Positions 36,654 to 44,921 of a stretch of DNA of 64,000 nucleotides are shown piece by piece. Made by a program: the position numbers and the translations under genes. Position 1 is the stretch's first letter. Each line of letters begins with the position of its first letter. The notes under the pieces were generated by a model. The model was not told where the DNA came from. It ran no database searches and worked only from the letters and a program-made list of their open reading frames with translations. Source of the DNA: Streptomyces katrae. GTDB taxonomy: Bacteria > Actinomycetota > Actinomycetes > Streptomycetales > Streptomycetaceae. The stretch is taken from contig NZ_JNZY01000013.1 in NCBI RefSeq assembly GCF_000717655.1, positions 103,819 to 167,818 on the forward strand, read 5' to 3'.

Positions 36654-37562
36654 TCAGGACGGCAGGACCGTGGCTCCCGGGGCCGGGCCGGACGCCACGC
36701 GCGTGGCACGGCACGTGCCGGACGCGGACAGGGCGGCCGCCACCTTCTCGGCGGACTCCGCGTTCCGGCACAGGAAGGCCGTGGTGGGCCCCGAGCCGGA
36801 GACCAGCGCGGCGAGCGCACCGCCGTCGGTGCCCGCCGCCAGGGTCGCGGCGAGCTGCGGGCGCAGCGAGAGCGCCGCGGGCTGGAGGTCGTTGGCCAGG
36901 GTCGCGGCGAGGGCGTCCGCGTCGCCGGAGGCGAGGGCCGCCAGGAGCGCCGGGGAGGCGTCGGGCTCCGGGATCTCCGTACCCTCCGCGAGGCGGTCGA
37001 ACTCGCGGAACACCGCGGGCGTCGACAGCCCGCCGTCGGCCACCGCGAACACCCAGTGGAAGCTGCCCGCCTCGACCGGGGTGAGCAGCTCACCGCGGCC
37101 GGTGCCGAGCGCTGCGCCGCCGACCAGGCTGAAGGGGACGTCGCTGCCGAGCTCCGCGCAGATGTCGAGGAGCTGCGCCCGCGGAGTGTTCAGACCCCAC
37201 AGGGTGTCGCAGGCCAGCAGGGCCGCCGCGCCGTCCGCGCTGCCGCCCGCCATGCCGCCCGCGACCGGGATGTTCTTCGCGATGTGGAGGTGGACGGCGG
37301 GTTCGATCCCGGCCCGGGCCGCGAGGATCTCGGCGGCCCGCGCCGCCAGGTTCGTCCGGTCCAGCGGGACCTGGTCCGCGTCCGGTCCGGCGCAGGTGAC
37401 CGTCAGCTCGTCGGCCGGGGTGGCCGTCACCTCGTCGTACAGCGACACGGCGAGGAAGACGTTGGCCAGGTCGTGGAAGCCGTCCGGCCGCGCCGCGCCC
37501 ACCGCCAGCTGGACGTTGACCTTCGCGGGGACCCGTACGGTCACGCTCGTCGTCCCGGTCAC
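36654..37562 (-). CDS. ispE: 4-diphosphocytidyl-2-C-methyl-D-erythritol kinase
   Basis: Phosphorylates CDP-methylerythritol in the MEP pathway of isoprenoid synthesis; cytoplasmic. The GHMP-kinase signatures are present: [20 protein letters not shown] at the start, the ATP loop [19 protein letters not shown], and the C-terminal [13 protein letters not shown]. The 302 aa are typical. GTG at 37562 overlaps the ksgA stop as GTGA, so translation is coupled; this ksgA-ispE pairing is conserved in actinobacteria. The longer open frame upstream lies inside ksgA. Confidence 0.95.
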   Translation of the reverse strand: MTGTTSVTVRVPAKVNVQLAVGAARPDGFHDLANVFLAVSLYDEVTATPADELTVTCAGPDADQVPLDRTNLAARAAEILAARAGIEPAVHLHIAKNIPVAGGMAGGSADGAAALLACDTLWGLNTPRAQLLDICAELGSDVPFSLVGGAALGTGRGELLTPVEAGSFHWVFAVADGGLSTPAVFREFDRLAEGTEIPEPDASPALLAALASGDADALAATLANDLQPAALSLRPQLAATLAAGTDGGALAALVSGSGPTTAFLCRNAESAEKVAAALSASGTCRATRVASGPAPGATVLPS

Positions 37563-38470
37563 AGCGCGGGCCTCTCCTGCGCGGGCTTGTGCTCGGCGAT
37601 CGCCGCGAACTCCTCCACCGTCAGCGACTCGCCGCGCGCCTGCGGGGAGACCCCGGCGGCGACCAGCGCCGCCTCGGCGCCCGCCGCCGAGCCGGCCCAG
37701 CCGGCCAGCGCGGCGCGCAGCGTCTTGCGGCGCTGCGCGAAGGCCGCGTCCACGACGGCGAAGACCTCCGCCTTCGTGGCGGTCGTCTTGATCGGCTCGG
37801 TCCGCCGCACCAGCGACACCAGGCCCGAGTCCACGTTCGGCGCGGGCCAGAAGACCTTGCGGCCGATGGATCCGGCGCGCTTGACGTGCGCGTACCAGTT
37901 CGCCTTGACGGAAGGCACCCCGTAGACCTTGTTGCCCGGCTCGGCGGCGAGCCGGTCGGCGACCTCCGCCTGCACCATCACCAGCGTGCGCTCGATGGTC
38001 GGGAAGCGGTCCAGCATGGTCAGCAGCACCGGCACGGCCACGTTGTACGGCAGGTTCGCGACGAGCGCGGTCGGCGGCGGACCCGGCAGCTCCTCCACGA
38101 GCATCGCGTCGGAGTGCACCAGCGCGAAGCGGTCCTTGCGCGCGGGCATCCGCGCCTCGATGGTGGCGGGCAGCGCGGCGGCCAGGACGTCGTCGATCTC
38201 GACGGCGGTGACCCGGTCGGCGGCCTCCAGCAGCGCGAGCGTCAGCGACCCCAGCCCCGGCCCGACCTCGACGACCACGTCGTCGGGCCGCACCTCGGCG
38301 GTACGCACGATCCGGCGCACCGTGTTGGCGTCGATGACGAAGTTCTGCCCCTTCTGCTTCGTCGGCCGTACGCCGAGTACGGCGGCCAGCTCCCGGATCT
38401 CTGCCGGCCCGAGAAGGGCGTCGGGGGGCGTGCTGGTCGAAGGCTCGGGCTGCTGCTCTGCGGTGCTCAC
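37559..38470 (-). CDS. ksgA: 16S rRNA (A1518/A1519-N6) dimethyltransferase
   Basis: Dimethylates two adjacent adenines in helix 45 of 16S rRNA, a late step of 30S maturation. [19 protein letters not shown] is the N-terminal KsgA block. [20 protein letters not shown] is SAM motif [16 protein letters not shown] is motif IV with the catalytic [17 protein letters not shown] is a late family block. The 303 aa start at GTG 38470. It is coupled to ispE, with rpf upstream on the same strand. Confidence 0.96.
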   Translation of the reverse strand: MSTAEQQPEPSTSTPPDALLGPAEIRELAAVLGVRPTKQKGQNFVIDANTVRRIVRTAEVRPDDVVVEVGPGLGSLTLALLEAADRVTAVEIDDVLAAALPATIEARMPARKDRFALVHSDAMLVEELPGPPPTALVANLPYNVAVPVLLTMLDRFPTIERTLVMVQAEVADRLAAEPGNKVYGVPSVKANWYAHVKRAGSIGRKVFWPAPNVDSGLVSLVRRTEPIKTTATKAEVFAVVDAAFAQRRKTLRAALAGWAGSAAGAEAALVAAGVSPQARGESLTVEEFAAIAEHKPAQERPAL

Positions 38471-38748
38471 CGGTAAAGCGTCTCAGATCGGCTTGGGTTT
38501 CCTGCATGCGATCCTCGCGTTGCGAGATCGCCCGGGAAGCGGCTCGTCCTCCTCCTGGCTCTCCGAGCCGTGGAGGCGCCCCGGGTAGGGGTGCGGTGGC
38601 GGTTGGTCCCGGCGTACGGTCGCCCGCTCCACCGGCACCTGCTCCGCCAGACCTCTCCGGTGACCGGGTCGACACCCCGAAACGCGCGAGCGCAGGTGAC
38701 GGCGACCTGCTGCGCCTCCCCCCGCGCCCAGGCCGCTCTTGCGCCGCA
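38471..38748. other. Intergenic region between rpf and ksgA
   Basis: 278 nt with no supported gene. Long open frames crossing it are shadows of rpf. There is no strong hairpin; ksgA's promoter presumably lies here. Confidence 0.5.
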
Positions 38749-40209
38749 TCAGCCGCGGTAGAGGCGGCGGCCGCAGTGGGGCCAGGGGGCCGCGCCCCTT
38801 TGTACGTAGAGCTTCTTCGCCCGGTACGTCTGTTCCGCGCCCGGGGCGTCCTGGGGGCGGCCGGAGCCGCCGAGGCTCTGCCAGGTGCGGACGTCGAACT
38901 GGTACAGGCCGCCGTAGGTGCCCGAGGCGTCGGTGGCTGCGGGGCGGCCGCCGGATTCGCACCGGGCCAGGGCCTCCCAGTCGAGGCCGTCCGCCCCGGC
39001 GACCGAGGTCGGCAGTGGCTTCGTGCCGACCTTGACCAGCTGGGTGACGGGCTCGCGGACGATCTCCTCGGCGATCTTGCGGGGCTTCTGCCGGACCCCG
39101 TTGACGATGCGCAGCGCGTAGGTGACCCGGCGCGCTCCGGGGCGGCCCGCCCGCTCGACGACCTCGGTGCCGGCGAACAGGCCGTCGTCCTCCGTCTTCT
39201 CGGTCTCGTACGGGATGCGCTCCTCGCGGACCTCGCGGGTGCCGGTGATGCGGAGCACGGTGACGGTCTGGCCGTCGCGCGGGAAGGAGGCGGGCGGGAC
39301 GGAGGTGGTGTCCTGGCCCTGGAGGGTGATCCCGGCCTGGCCGAGGGCCTCCTGGACGGTGGCGGCGTTGGTGCGGATGGTGCTTTCGCGGCCGTCCGCC
39401 ATGAAGGTGACGCTGCGTTCGGTGCGGACGGCGAGGGTGAGGCCGGCGCGGGGCACGGGGGCGGTGCGCAGGGCGGAGAGGTACGCGCCCTCGACGCGGA
39501 TGCCGAACTGGCGCAGCGCGCCCTCGACGGTGCCGGCGGTGGTCCACACCTGGCGGCTCTGTCCGTCGAGGGTCAGGCGCAGGGGGCGGCCGTAGCGGAC
39601 GACGATCTCGTCGCCGTCGTCGAGTGCCTGGCCGCGGGCGGGGGCGACGAGGTCGTGGGGGCCGACGCCGACCCCTTCGGCGGCGAGGAGTTCGTCGACG
39701 TCGTCGGCGAAGGTGTGCAGCGTCCTGGGCTTCCCGTCCACGGTGAGGCGTACCGACTTGTCGGCGGCGACGAAGCCCGTGGTGCCGCCAGCCAGGAAGG
39801 CGACGACGAGTGCCTGGGGGACGATCCGCCGCCAGCCGTCCCGGCCCGCGGCCGTCCCGGCGGGGGCGGTGCGGCGCCGCCGGCCGGTCCCGGGGGGGAC
39901 GGCCAGGATGCCGGTGCCGGCGCCGGCGCCTCGTCCGGTGGCTGCGCCCGTGCCCGCGGCGGCGGGGTCCGGGCTGCGGCGGCGCCCGGTGCCGGGGCCG
40001 GCGGGCGCCGCGAGGTCCGCGCCGGCGGCGGGCGCCGCCCGGCGCCGCCCGGTGGGGGCGGCGAGTGCGGCGGGTACGGGGCCGGCCTCGGCGTTCCTGC
40101 GGCGCCGGGCGGCCCGCCCGTCGCCGGTGCGCGGGACGGGTACCACGGCCGGTTCCGGGTCCGGGGCGGCCTCGTCGCCGTACACCCCGGTGAAAGGACT
40201 CTCGCTCAC
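38749..40209 (-). CDS. Resuscitation-promoting factor, RpfB-like
   Basis: Secreted or membrane-anchored peptidoglycan hydrolase that helps dormant cells and spores resume growth. A Pro/Ala-rich cytoplasmic segment of about 120 residues precedes one membrane helix (about 130-150, IVPQALVVAFLAGGTTGF). Three DUF348 repeats follow (VRLTVDGKPRTLHTFADDV, LRLTLDGQSRQVWTTAGTV, LTLAVRTERSVTFMADGRES), then a G5 domain (about 330-405, with EERIPYETE). The C-terminal Rpf fold (DWEALARCESGGRPAA, the catalytic Glu in CESGG) ends GGLYQFDVRTWQSLGG. GTG at 40209 with GGAG upstream; 486 aa. A promoter is seen upstream. Confidence 0.92.
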   Translation of the reverse strand: MSESPFTGVYGDEAAPDPEPAVVPVPRTGDGRAARRRRNAEAGPVPAALAAPTGRRRAAPAAGADLAAPAGPGTGRRRSPDPAAAGTGAATGRGAGAGTGILAVPPGTGRRRRTAPAGTAAGRDGWRRIVPQALVVAFLAGGTTGFVAADKSVRLTVDGKPRTLHTFADDVDELLAAEGVGVGPHDLVAPARGQALDDGDEIVVRYGRPLRLTLDGQSRQVWTTAGTVEGALRQFGIRVEGAYLSALRTAPVPRAGLTLAVRTERSVTFMADGRESTIRTNAATVQEALGQAGITLQGQDTTSVPPASFPRDGQTVTVLRITGTREVREERIPYETEKTEDDGLFAGTEVVERAGRPGARRVTYALRIVNGVRQKPRKIAEEIVREPVTQLVKVGTKPLPTSVAGADGLDWEALARCESGGRPAATDASGTYGGLYQFDVRTWQSLGGSGRPQDAPGAEQTYRAKKLYVQRGAAPWPHCGRRLYRG

Positions 40210-40252
40210 GACGCTCGCTCCACTGGTCCGGCCCCATCGGTTCGGGCACGGC

Positions 40253-40280
40253 ACCCTAGCGGACGTCCGTCACTCACCAA
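40253..40280 (-). promoter_or_regulatory. Promoter for rpf
   Basis: Minus strand: -35 TTGGTG (complement of 40275-40280), 16-nt spacer, -10 TAGGGT (complement of 40253-40258), about 45 nt before the GTG start. Fits a vegetative sigma factor. Confidence 0.55.
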
Positions 40281-40316
40281 AGTCGGGCGACTACCCAGCG
40301 TGTCGCGGAGTCGGGG

Positions 40317-41204
40317 CTAGTAGCCGAAGGCCCGCGCCGTGTTCGCCGCCAGGGCGGTGGCCATCGCGTCCTCGTGGATCCCCCGTACCGCCGCCATCGC
40401 CCGTACGGTCAGCGGAATGAGGTACGGCGCGTTGGGCCGTCCGCGGTACGGCGCCGGGGTGAGGTACGGGGCGTCCGTCTCGACGAGCACCAGCTCCGGC
40501 GGGGCCGCGGCGAGGGCCTCGCGAAGCGGCCGGGCGTTCTTGAACGTCACGGTCCCGGCGAAGGACATGTAGTACCCGGCGGCGGCGCACTCGCGGGCCA
40601 TGTCGGCGTCCCCGGAGTAGCAGTGGAAGACGGTGCGCTCGGGTGCGCCCTCCTCGCGCAGGATGCGCAGGACGTCCGCGTGGGCCTCGCGGTCGTGGAT
40701 GACCAGCGCCTTGCCCTGCCGCTTCGCGATCTCGATGTGCGCGCGGAAGGAACGCTCCTGCGCGGCCATCCCCTCGGGCCCGGTGCGGAAGTGGTCGAGC
40801 CCGGTCTCGCCGACGGCCTTCACGTGGGCGAGCTTCGCGAGCTCCTCGATCTCGGCCAGCGCATCGTCGAGCGCGGCCTCGCCGCCCCCGGCGCGCGCGC
40901 CCTGCCGGGACCAGCCGTCGGGGTCCCCGTGCACGATGCGGGGGGCTTCGTTCGGGTGTAGGGCCACGGCCGCGTGGACGTTCTCGTACGCGGCGGCGGT
41001 CTCGGCCGCCCAGCGGGAGCCCTTCACGTCGCAGCCCACCTGGACGACGGTGGTCACGCCGACCGAGGCGGCCTTGGCGAGGCCCTCCTCGACGGTTCCG
41101 CCCTGCATGTCGAGGTGGGTGTGGGAGTCCGCGACCGCCACCCGCAGGGGTTCGGGCAGCGGCGGCGGGGTGTCCTTCGAGGCGTCCTTGGCGGCAGTGC
41201 TCAT
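40317..41204 (-). CDS. tatD: TatD family deoxyribonuclease / metal-dependent hydrolase
   Basis: Metal-dependent TIM-barrel hydrolase; E. coli TatD is a 3'-5' exonuclease implicated in DNA repair and quality control. Metal ligands are visible: HTH in VADSHTHLDMQGG, Glu in VKAVGETGLDHF, His in LVIHDREAHADVL, His in TVFHCYSGD and Asp in VETDAPYLTP. The 295 aa include about 25 extra N-terminal residues relative to E. coli. ATG at 41204. It is followed by rpf and ksgA on the same strand, a conserved arrangement. Confidence 0.93.
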   Translation of the reverse strand: MSTAAKDASKDTPPPLPEPLRVAVADSHTHLDMQGGTVEEGLAKAASVGVTTVVQVGCDVKGSRWAAETAAAYENVHAAVALHPNEAPRIVHGDPDGWSRQGARAGGGEAALDDALAEIEELAKLAHVKAVGETGLDHFRTGPEGMAAQERSFRAHIEIAKRQGKALVIHDREAHADVLRILREEGAPERTVFHCYSGDADMARECAAAGYYMSFAGTVTFKNARPLREALAAAPPELVLVETDAPYLTPAPYRGRPNAPYLIPLTVRAMAAVRGIHEDAMATALAANTARAFGY

Positions 41205-41266
41205 ACGGCCGATCTTATGACCGGTGTGCTGACCACGGCCCGGCCCTCATGGCCGCGGCCGGTTGC

Positions 41267-41761
41267 TCACGACCGGCGGAAGATCCTCATCAGGCGGGAG
41301 AGCAGGCCCCCGCGCTCCGCGGCGTCGTCCACCGGGACGGGCCCCGGGGCGTCGTGCAGCGGGGTCCTGCGCTGCTTCGGGGCCCGCGGGACGTTCGCGC
41401 CGGCCGGCACCGGGCCGGCGATCCCGGGCGAGATGCGGTGGTGGTAGAGCCTGTCGATCGTGCCGAGCACCGACGACACCTGGCCTTCCCGCATGATCCG
41501 GACCACGTGCCCGCCGCAGTTGTGGCAGGTCGGGTTCGACAGCGGGGAGGGGACCCGTTCGCCCTTGACGGTGTAGATGATGAAGGGCTGGCCCTGCCCG
41601 TCGACGTGGTGCTCGATCTCGTAGCCCTGCTCCCAGGCGTACCCGCACTTCATGCACGCGAACGAGTACGCCTCGTGCACGACGTGCACACCGGGCCTCG
41701 ACACGGAGACGGGTGCTGCGGGCGCGGGTACGGGTACCGAGGTGTCTGCGATCTCACTCAT
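41267..41761 (-). CDS. Zinc-ribbon protein of unknown function
   Basis: Small cytoplasmic protein with one treble-type zinc ribbon: CMKC in YSFACMKCGYAWEQGYEIEH and CHNC in NPTCHNCGGHVV, 43 residues apart. The flanks are Pro/Ala-rich and the C-terminus is basic (LLSRLMRIFRRS), which could be amphipathic. GAGGAG lies 5 nt before ATG 41761, giving 164 aa; an ATG at 41863 would add a 34-residue unconserved tail. It sits between rsmI and tatD on the same strand. Streptomyces homologs are simple hypothetical proteins. Confidence 0.75.
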   Translation of the reverse strand: MSEIADTSVPVPAPAAPVSVSRPGVHVVHEAYSFACMKCGYAWEQGYEIEHHVDGQGQPFIIYTVKGERVPSPLSNPTCHNCGGHVVRIMREGQVSSVLGTIDRLYHHRISPGIAGPVPAGANVPRAPKQRRTPLHDAPGPVPVDDAAERGGLLSRLMRIFRRS

Positions 41762-41922
41762 GCCAGCTCCTCTTGTTCCACTGGTGCCATTGCCAGTGGA
41801 CGCCTCTTCGGGCGGGAGCGCATCAGGCCCTGTCGACTGTTGGACGGTCTTTGGGCGACTCATGCCCCAAAGCGCCCGGTGCGCGGTCTGAGCTTTGCTT
41901 TTCAGGTTAGCTCTTTACCGTC

Positions 41923-42831
41923 CTACAGCACCTTTTGAGCCGCATTCTTTGCCGCGACCACAGCGTCGAAGACCTCCCGCTTGGGTACTCCGGCCTCGGC
42001 CGCGACCGCCGCGATGGCCTCCTTCCGCCGCTCCCCGGCCTCCTCGCGCACCCGCACCCTGCGCACCAGCTCCTCGGCGTCCACGTCTCCGGGCCCGGCC
42101 GCCGGGGCGCCCTCCACGACGACGGTGATCTCCCCGCGCACCCCCTCGGCGGCCCAGGCCGCCAGCTCGCCGAGCCCGCCGCGCTTGACCTCCTCGTACG
42201 TCTTGGTCAGCTCGCGGCACACGGCGGCCCGCCGGTCGGCGCCGAAGACCTCGGCCATGGCGGCCAGGGTGTCGTCGAGCCGGTGCGGGGCCTCGAAGTA
42301 GACGAGCGTACGGCGCTCGCCCTCGACCTCGCGGAGCCGGCCGAGGCGCTCGCCCGCCTTGCGCGGCAGGAACCCCTCGAAGCAGAAGCGGTCCACCGGC
42401 AGCCCCGACAGGGCGAGCGCGGTGAGCACGGCGGACGGCCCGGGCACGGCGGTGACCTTGATGTCCTTCTCCACCGCGGCGGCGACCAGCCGGTAGCCGG
42501 GGTCGGAGACGGACGGCATGCCGGCGTCGGTCACCAGCAGCACCCGCTTGCCGTCCTCCAGCGCCTCGACCAGCTCCGGGGTGCGCGCCGACTCGTTGCC
42601 CTCGAAGTACGAGACGACGCGCCCGGTGGTGTGCACGCCGAGCCCCTGGGTCAGCCGGCGCAGCCGCCGGGTGTCCTCGGCGGCGACCACGTCGGCCCGT
42701 TCGAGCTCGGACGCGAGCCGGGGCGGGGCGTCGGCGAGATCGCCGATCGGGGTGCCGGCGAGCACGAGCACGCCTGCGGAGGAGGAGGTCGAGGAGGCGG
42801 TTCCGGAGCCGGAGGGCTGGTCAGTCGTCAC
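41923..42831 (-). CDS. rsmI: 16S rRNA (cytidine1402-2'-O)-methyltransferase
   Basis: Adds the 2'-O-methyl group at C1402 in the ribosomal P site. Tetrapyrrole-methylase fold: VLVLAGTPIGDLADAPPRLA near the start, LVTDAGMPSVSDPGYRLV and VPGPSAVLTALALSGLP are the RsmI signatures. VYFEAPHRLDDTLAAMAEVFG is a late conserved block. The 302 aa are typical. A short Ser/Thr/Gly tail precedes the domain. It diverges from pmt across a 183-nt spacer with repeats. Confidence 0.95.
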   Translation of the reverse strand: MTTDQPSGSGTASSTSSSAGVLVLAGTPIGDLADAPPRLASELERADVVAAEDTRRLRRLTQGLGVHTTGRVVSYFEGNESARTPELVEALEDGKRVLLVTDAGMPSVSDPGYRLVAAAVEKDIKVTAVPGPSAVLTALALSGLPVDRFCFEGFLPRKAGERLGRLREVEGERRTLVYFEAPHRLDDTLAAMAEVFGADRRAAVCRELTKTYEEVKRGGLGELAAWAAEGVRGEITVVVEGAPAAGPGDVDAEELVRRVRVREEAGERRKEAIAAVAAEAGVPKREVFDAVVAAKNAAQKVL

Positions 42832-42844
42832 CGGTCCATCCTCT

Positions 42845-42962
42845 CAGCCGTCCCACCCGGCACACGCCGGCCGTCCCACCGTCCCACGTCGGCCGTTTCA
42901 CCCCTCGACGTCGGCCGTTCCACCCGGCGCGGGCCGGCCGTTCCACCCGGCACACGCCGCCC
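42845..42962. repeat. Short degenerate repeats between rsmI and pmt
   Basis: The motif GGCCGTYYCACC (Y = C or T) recurs about five times, interleaved with CCCGGCACACGCCG-type units at 42856 and 42947. Together they form an imperfect tandem array in the pmt upstream region, possibly a slipped-strand expansion. No regulatory role is known to me. Confidence 0.55.
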
Positions 42963-43014
42963 CTACGGTCCCCGGCGCTGGGGTTCGCACAGGTGCGTTC
43001 CCTACGATGACCCG

Positions 43015-44784
43015 GTGACCAGTACCGCGACGCCGCCGCCCAGCCCCGCGGGGGCTCCGCCCGCCCCTCCGGCGGGGCGCGAAGAACAGCCGTCCACCTG
43101 GCTGCGCCGGCTGCGCAGCTTCGGCTACGCGCCGCCCGCCGACGCCCGGCGGCGCCCGGACGTCCGCACCCGCCTGGTGCCCCCGTACGCCCGGCCCTCG
43201 GAACAGCTGTGGACGGCGCTCGGGGTCCCCCCCTCCGCGGTGGGCGCGTGGCAGCGCGTGCTGGCGTGGGCGGGGCCGGTGCTGGTGGCGCTGGTGGCCG
43301 GCGTGCTGCGCTTCGCGCACCTGGGCAGCCCGAAGGCGGTGATATTCGACGAGACGTACTACGCCAAGGACGCCTGGGCCACGATCCGGCAGGGCTACGA
43401 GGCGAGCTGGCCCAAGGACATCGACAAGTCGATCCTCGCCAACCCCGACGGGATCTCCCTCCCGCTGGACCCCGGCTACGTCGTTCACCCGCCGGTCGGC
43501 AAGTGGGTCATCGGGCTCGGCGAGTGGATGTTCGGCTTCACGCCGTTCGGCTGGCGGTTCATGACGGCCGTGCTCGGCACCCTGTCGGTGCTGATGCTGT
43601 GCCGGATCGGCCGCCGCCTGTTCCGCTCCACCTTCCTGGGCTGCCTGGCGGGCGCTCTGCTGGCGGTGGACGGCCTGCACCTGGTGATGAGCCGGACCGC
43701 GCTGCTCGACCTGGTGCTGATGTTCTTCGTGCTCGCCGCGTTCGGGGCGCTGCTCGTCGACCGGGACCGGACCCGGGCCAGACTCGCCGACGCGCTCCCG
43801 GTGGACGAGGAGGGGCGCACCCTCCCGGACGTCGCCGTCGCCGAGACGCTGCGCCTGGGCTGGCGCCCGTACCGGATCCTGGCGGGCGTGTGCCTGGGCC
43901 TGGCCTTCGGCACGAAGTGGAACGGCCTGATCGTGCTGGCCTTCTTCGGCGTGCTGACCGTCCTATGGGACGCGGCCGCGCGCCGCACCGCGGGCGCGGG
44001 CGCCCCGTACGCGTCGATGCTGCGCCGCGACGCGCTGCCGGGCTTCCTGTCGACGGTGCCGGTGGCGATCGCGGTGTACGCGGCCTCCTGGACCGGCTGG
44101 ATCCTGTCCCCCGACAACGGCAAGGGCGGTTACTTCCGGGACTGGGCGGCGAAGAACGACCAGGGCAGTTCGCTGTCGTTCCTGCCGGAGTGGCTGCGCA
44201 GCCTGTGGCATTACGAGACCGAGGTCTACAAGTTCCACGTGGGTCTGACCTCGGGTCACACGTACGAGTCGAACCCGTGGAGCTGGCTGGTCCTGGGCCG
44301 TCCCGTCTCCTACTTCTACGAGTCCCCCGACCCCGGGGCGGACGGCTGCCCGGCGACGGAGGCGGGCAAGTGCGCGCGCGAGGTACTGGCCCTGGGCACT
44401 CCGATGCTGTGGTGGGCCGGCTGCTTCGCGCTGCTGTACGTGCTGTGGCGGTGGTTCTTCCGGCGCGACTGGCGGGCGGGCGCGATCGCGTGCGCGCTGG
44501 CTGCGGGCCTGCTGCCCTGGTTCAACTACCAGGAGCGGACCATCTTCTTCTTCTACGCGGTGGTCTTCGTCCCGTACCTGTGCCTGGCGGTGGCGATGAT
44601 GATCGGCGCCCTGCTGGGCCCGTCGGGCTCGACGGAACGCAGACGCGCACTGGGCGCGATCGCGGCGGGCGTGCTGGTCCTCCTCATCATCTGGAACTTC
44701 ATCTATTTCTGGCCGATCTACACGGGCCAGACGCTCCCGATGGACTCGTGGCGCGGTCGGATGTGGCTGGACAGCTGGGTCTGA
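43015..44784 (+). CDS. pmt: Protein O-mannosyltransferase (GT39)
   Basis: Transfers mannose from polyprenyl-phosphate-mannose to secreted proteins, as in Streptomyces and mycobacterial Pmt. After a Pro/Ala-rich cytoplasmic tail of about 85 residues, the first luminal loop contains AVIFDETYYAKDAWATIRQG, with the catalytic DE pair. About ten membrane helices follow, including LGWRPYRILAGVCLGLAFGT and KWNGLIVLAFFGVL, which match the GT39 core. The C-terminal part holds PWFNYQERTIFFFYAVVFVP and FWPIYTGQTLPMDSWRGRMW. The 589 aa match actinobacterial Pmt. GTG start at 43015. Divergent from rsmI. Confidence 0.93.
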   Translation: MTSTATPPPSPAGAPPAPPAGREEQPSTWLRRLRSFGYAPPADARRRPDVRTRLVPPYARPSEQLWTALGVPPSAVGAWQRVLAWAGPVLVALVAGVLRFAHLGSPKAVIFDETYYAKDAWATIRQGYEASWPKDIDKSILANPDGISLPLDPGYVVHPPVGKWVIGLGEWMFGFTPFGWRFMTAVLGTLSVLMLCRIGRRLFRSTFLGCLAGALLAVDGLHLVMSRTALLDLVLMFFVLAAFGALLVDRDRTRARLADALPVDEEGRTLPDVAVAETLRLGWRPYRILAGVCLGLAFGTKWNGLIVLAFFGVLTVLWDAAARRTAGAGAPYASMLRRDALPGFLSTVPVAIAVYAASWTGWILSPDNGKGGYFRDWAAKNDQGSSLSFLPEWLRSLWHYETEVYKFHVGLTSGHTYESNPWSWLVLGRPVSYFYESPDPGADGCPATEAGKCAREVLALGTPMLWWAGCFALLYVLWRWFFRRDWRAGAIACALAAGLLPWFNYQERTIFFFYAVVFVPYLCLAVAMMIGALLGPSGSTERRRALGAIAAGVLVLLIIWNFIYFWPIYTGQTLPMDSWRGRMWLDSWV

Positions 44785-44872
44785 GAGGGGGGCCGGGGCA
44801 GGATCCGAGGTGTTCCGGTCCGGTAACAAGCTGTACTACAACCGCTCGCACAGCGTAAGGTCCACACCAGAG

Positions 44873-44896
44873 GTTCTTTGAACATGTTCAGAGAAC
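44873..44896. promoter_or_regulatory. 24-bp palindrome upstream of the PBP gene
   Basis: Arms GTTCTTTGAACA and TGTTCAGAGAAC: a 24-bp palindrome with a single pair of mismatches and the perfect core TGAACATGTTCA. It lies 26 nt before the PBP GTG start, overlapping the expected promoter/leader. Candidate operator for an unidentified dimeric regulator. Confidence 0.6.
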
Positions 44897-44921
44897 GGGG
44901 GAAACCGGGGAGGGGACGTAC

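Noticed and set aside
38471..38748. Small gene between rpf and ksgA
   Set aside because: The frames crossing it continue from rpf's alternate frames and lack a start with ribosome site or a recognisable domain.
44873..44896. LexA/SOS box
   Set aside because: The core is GAAC-N2-GTTC, whereas the actinobacterial LexA box needs GAAC-N4-GTTC.
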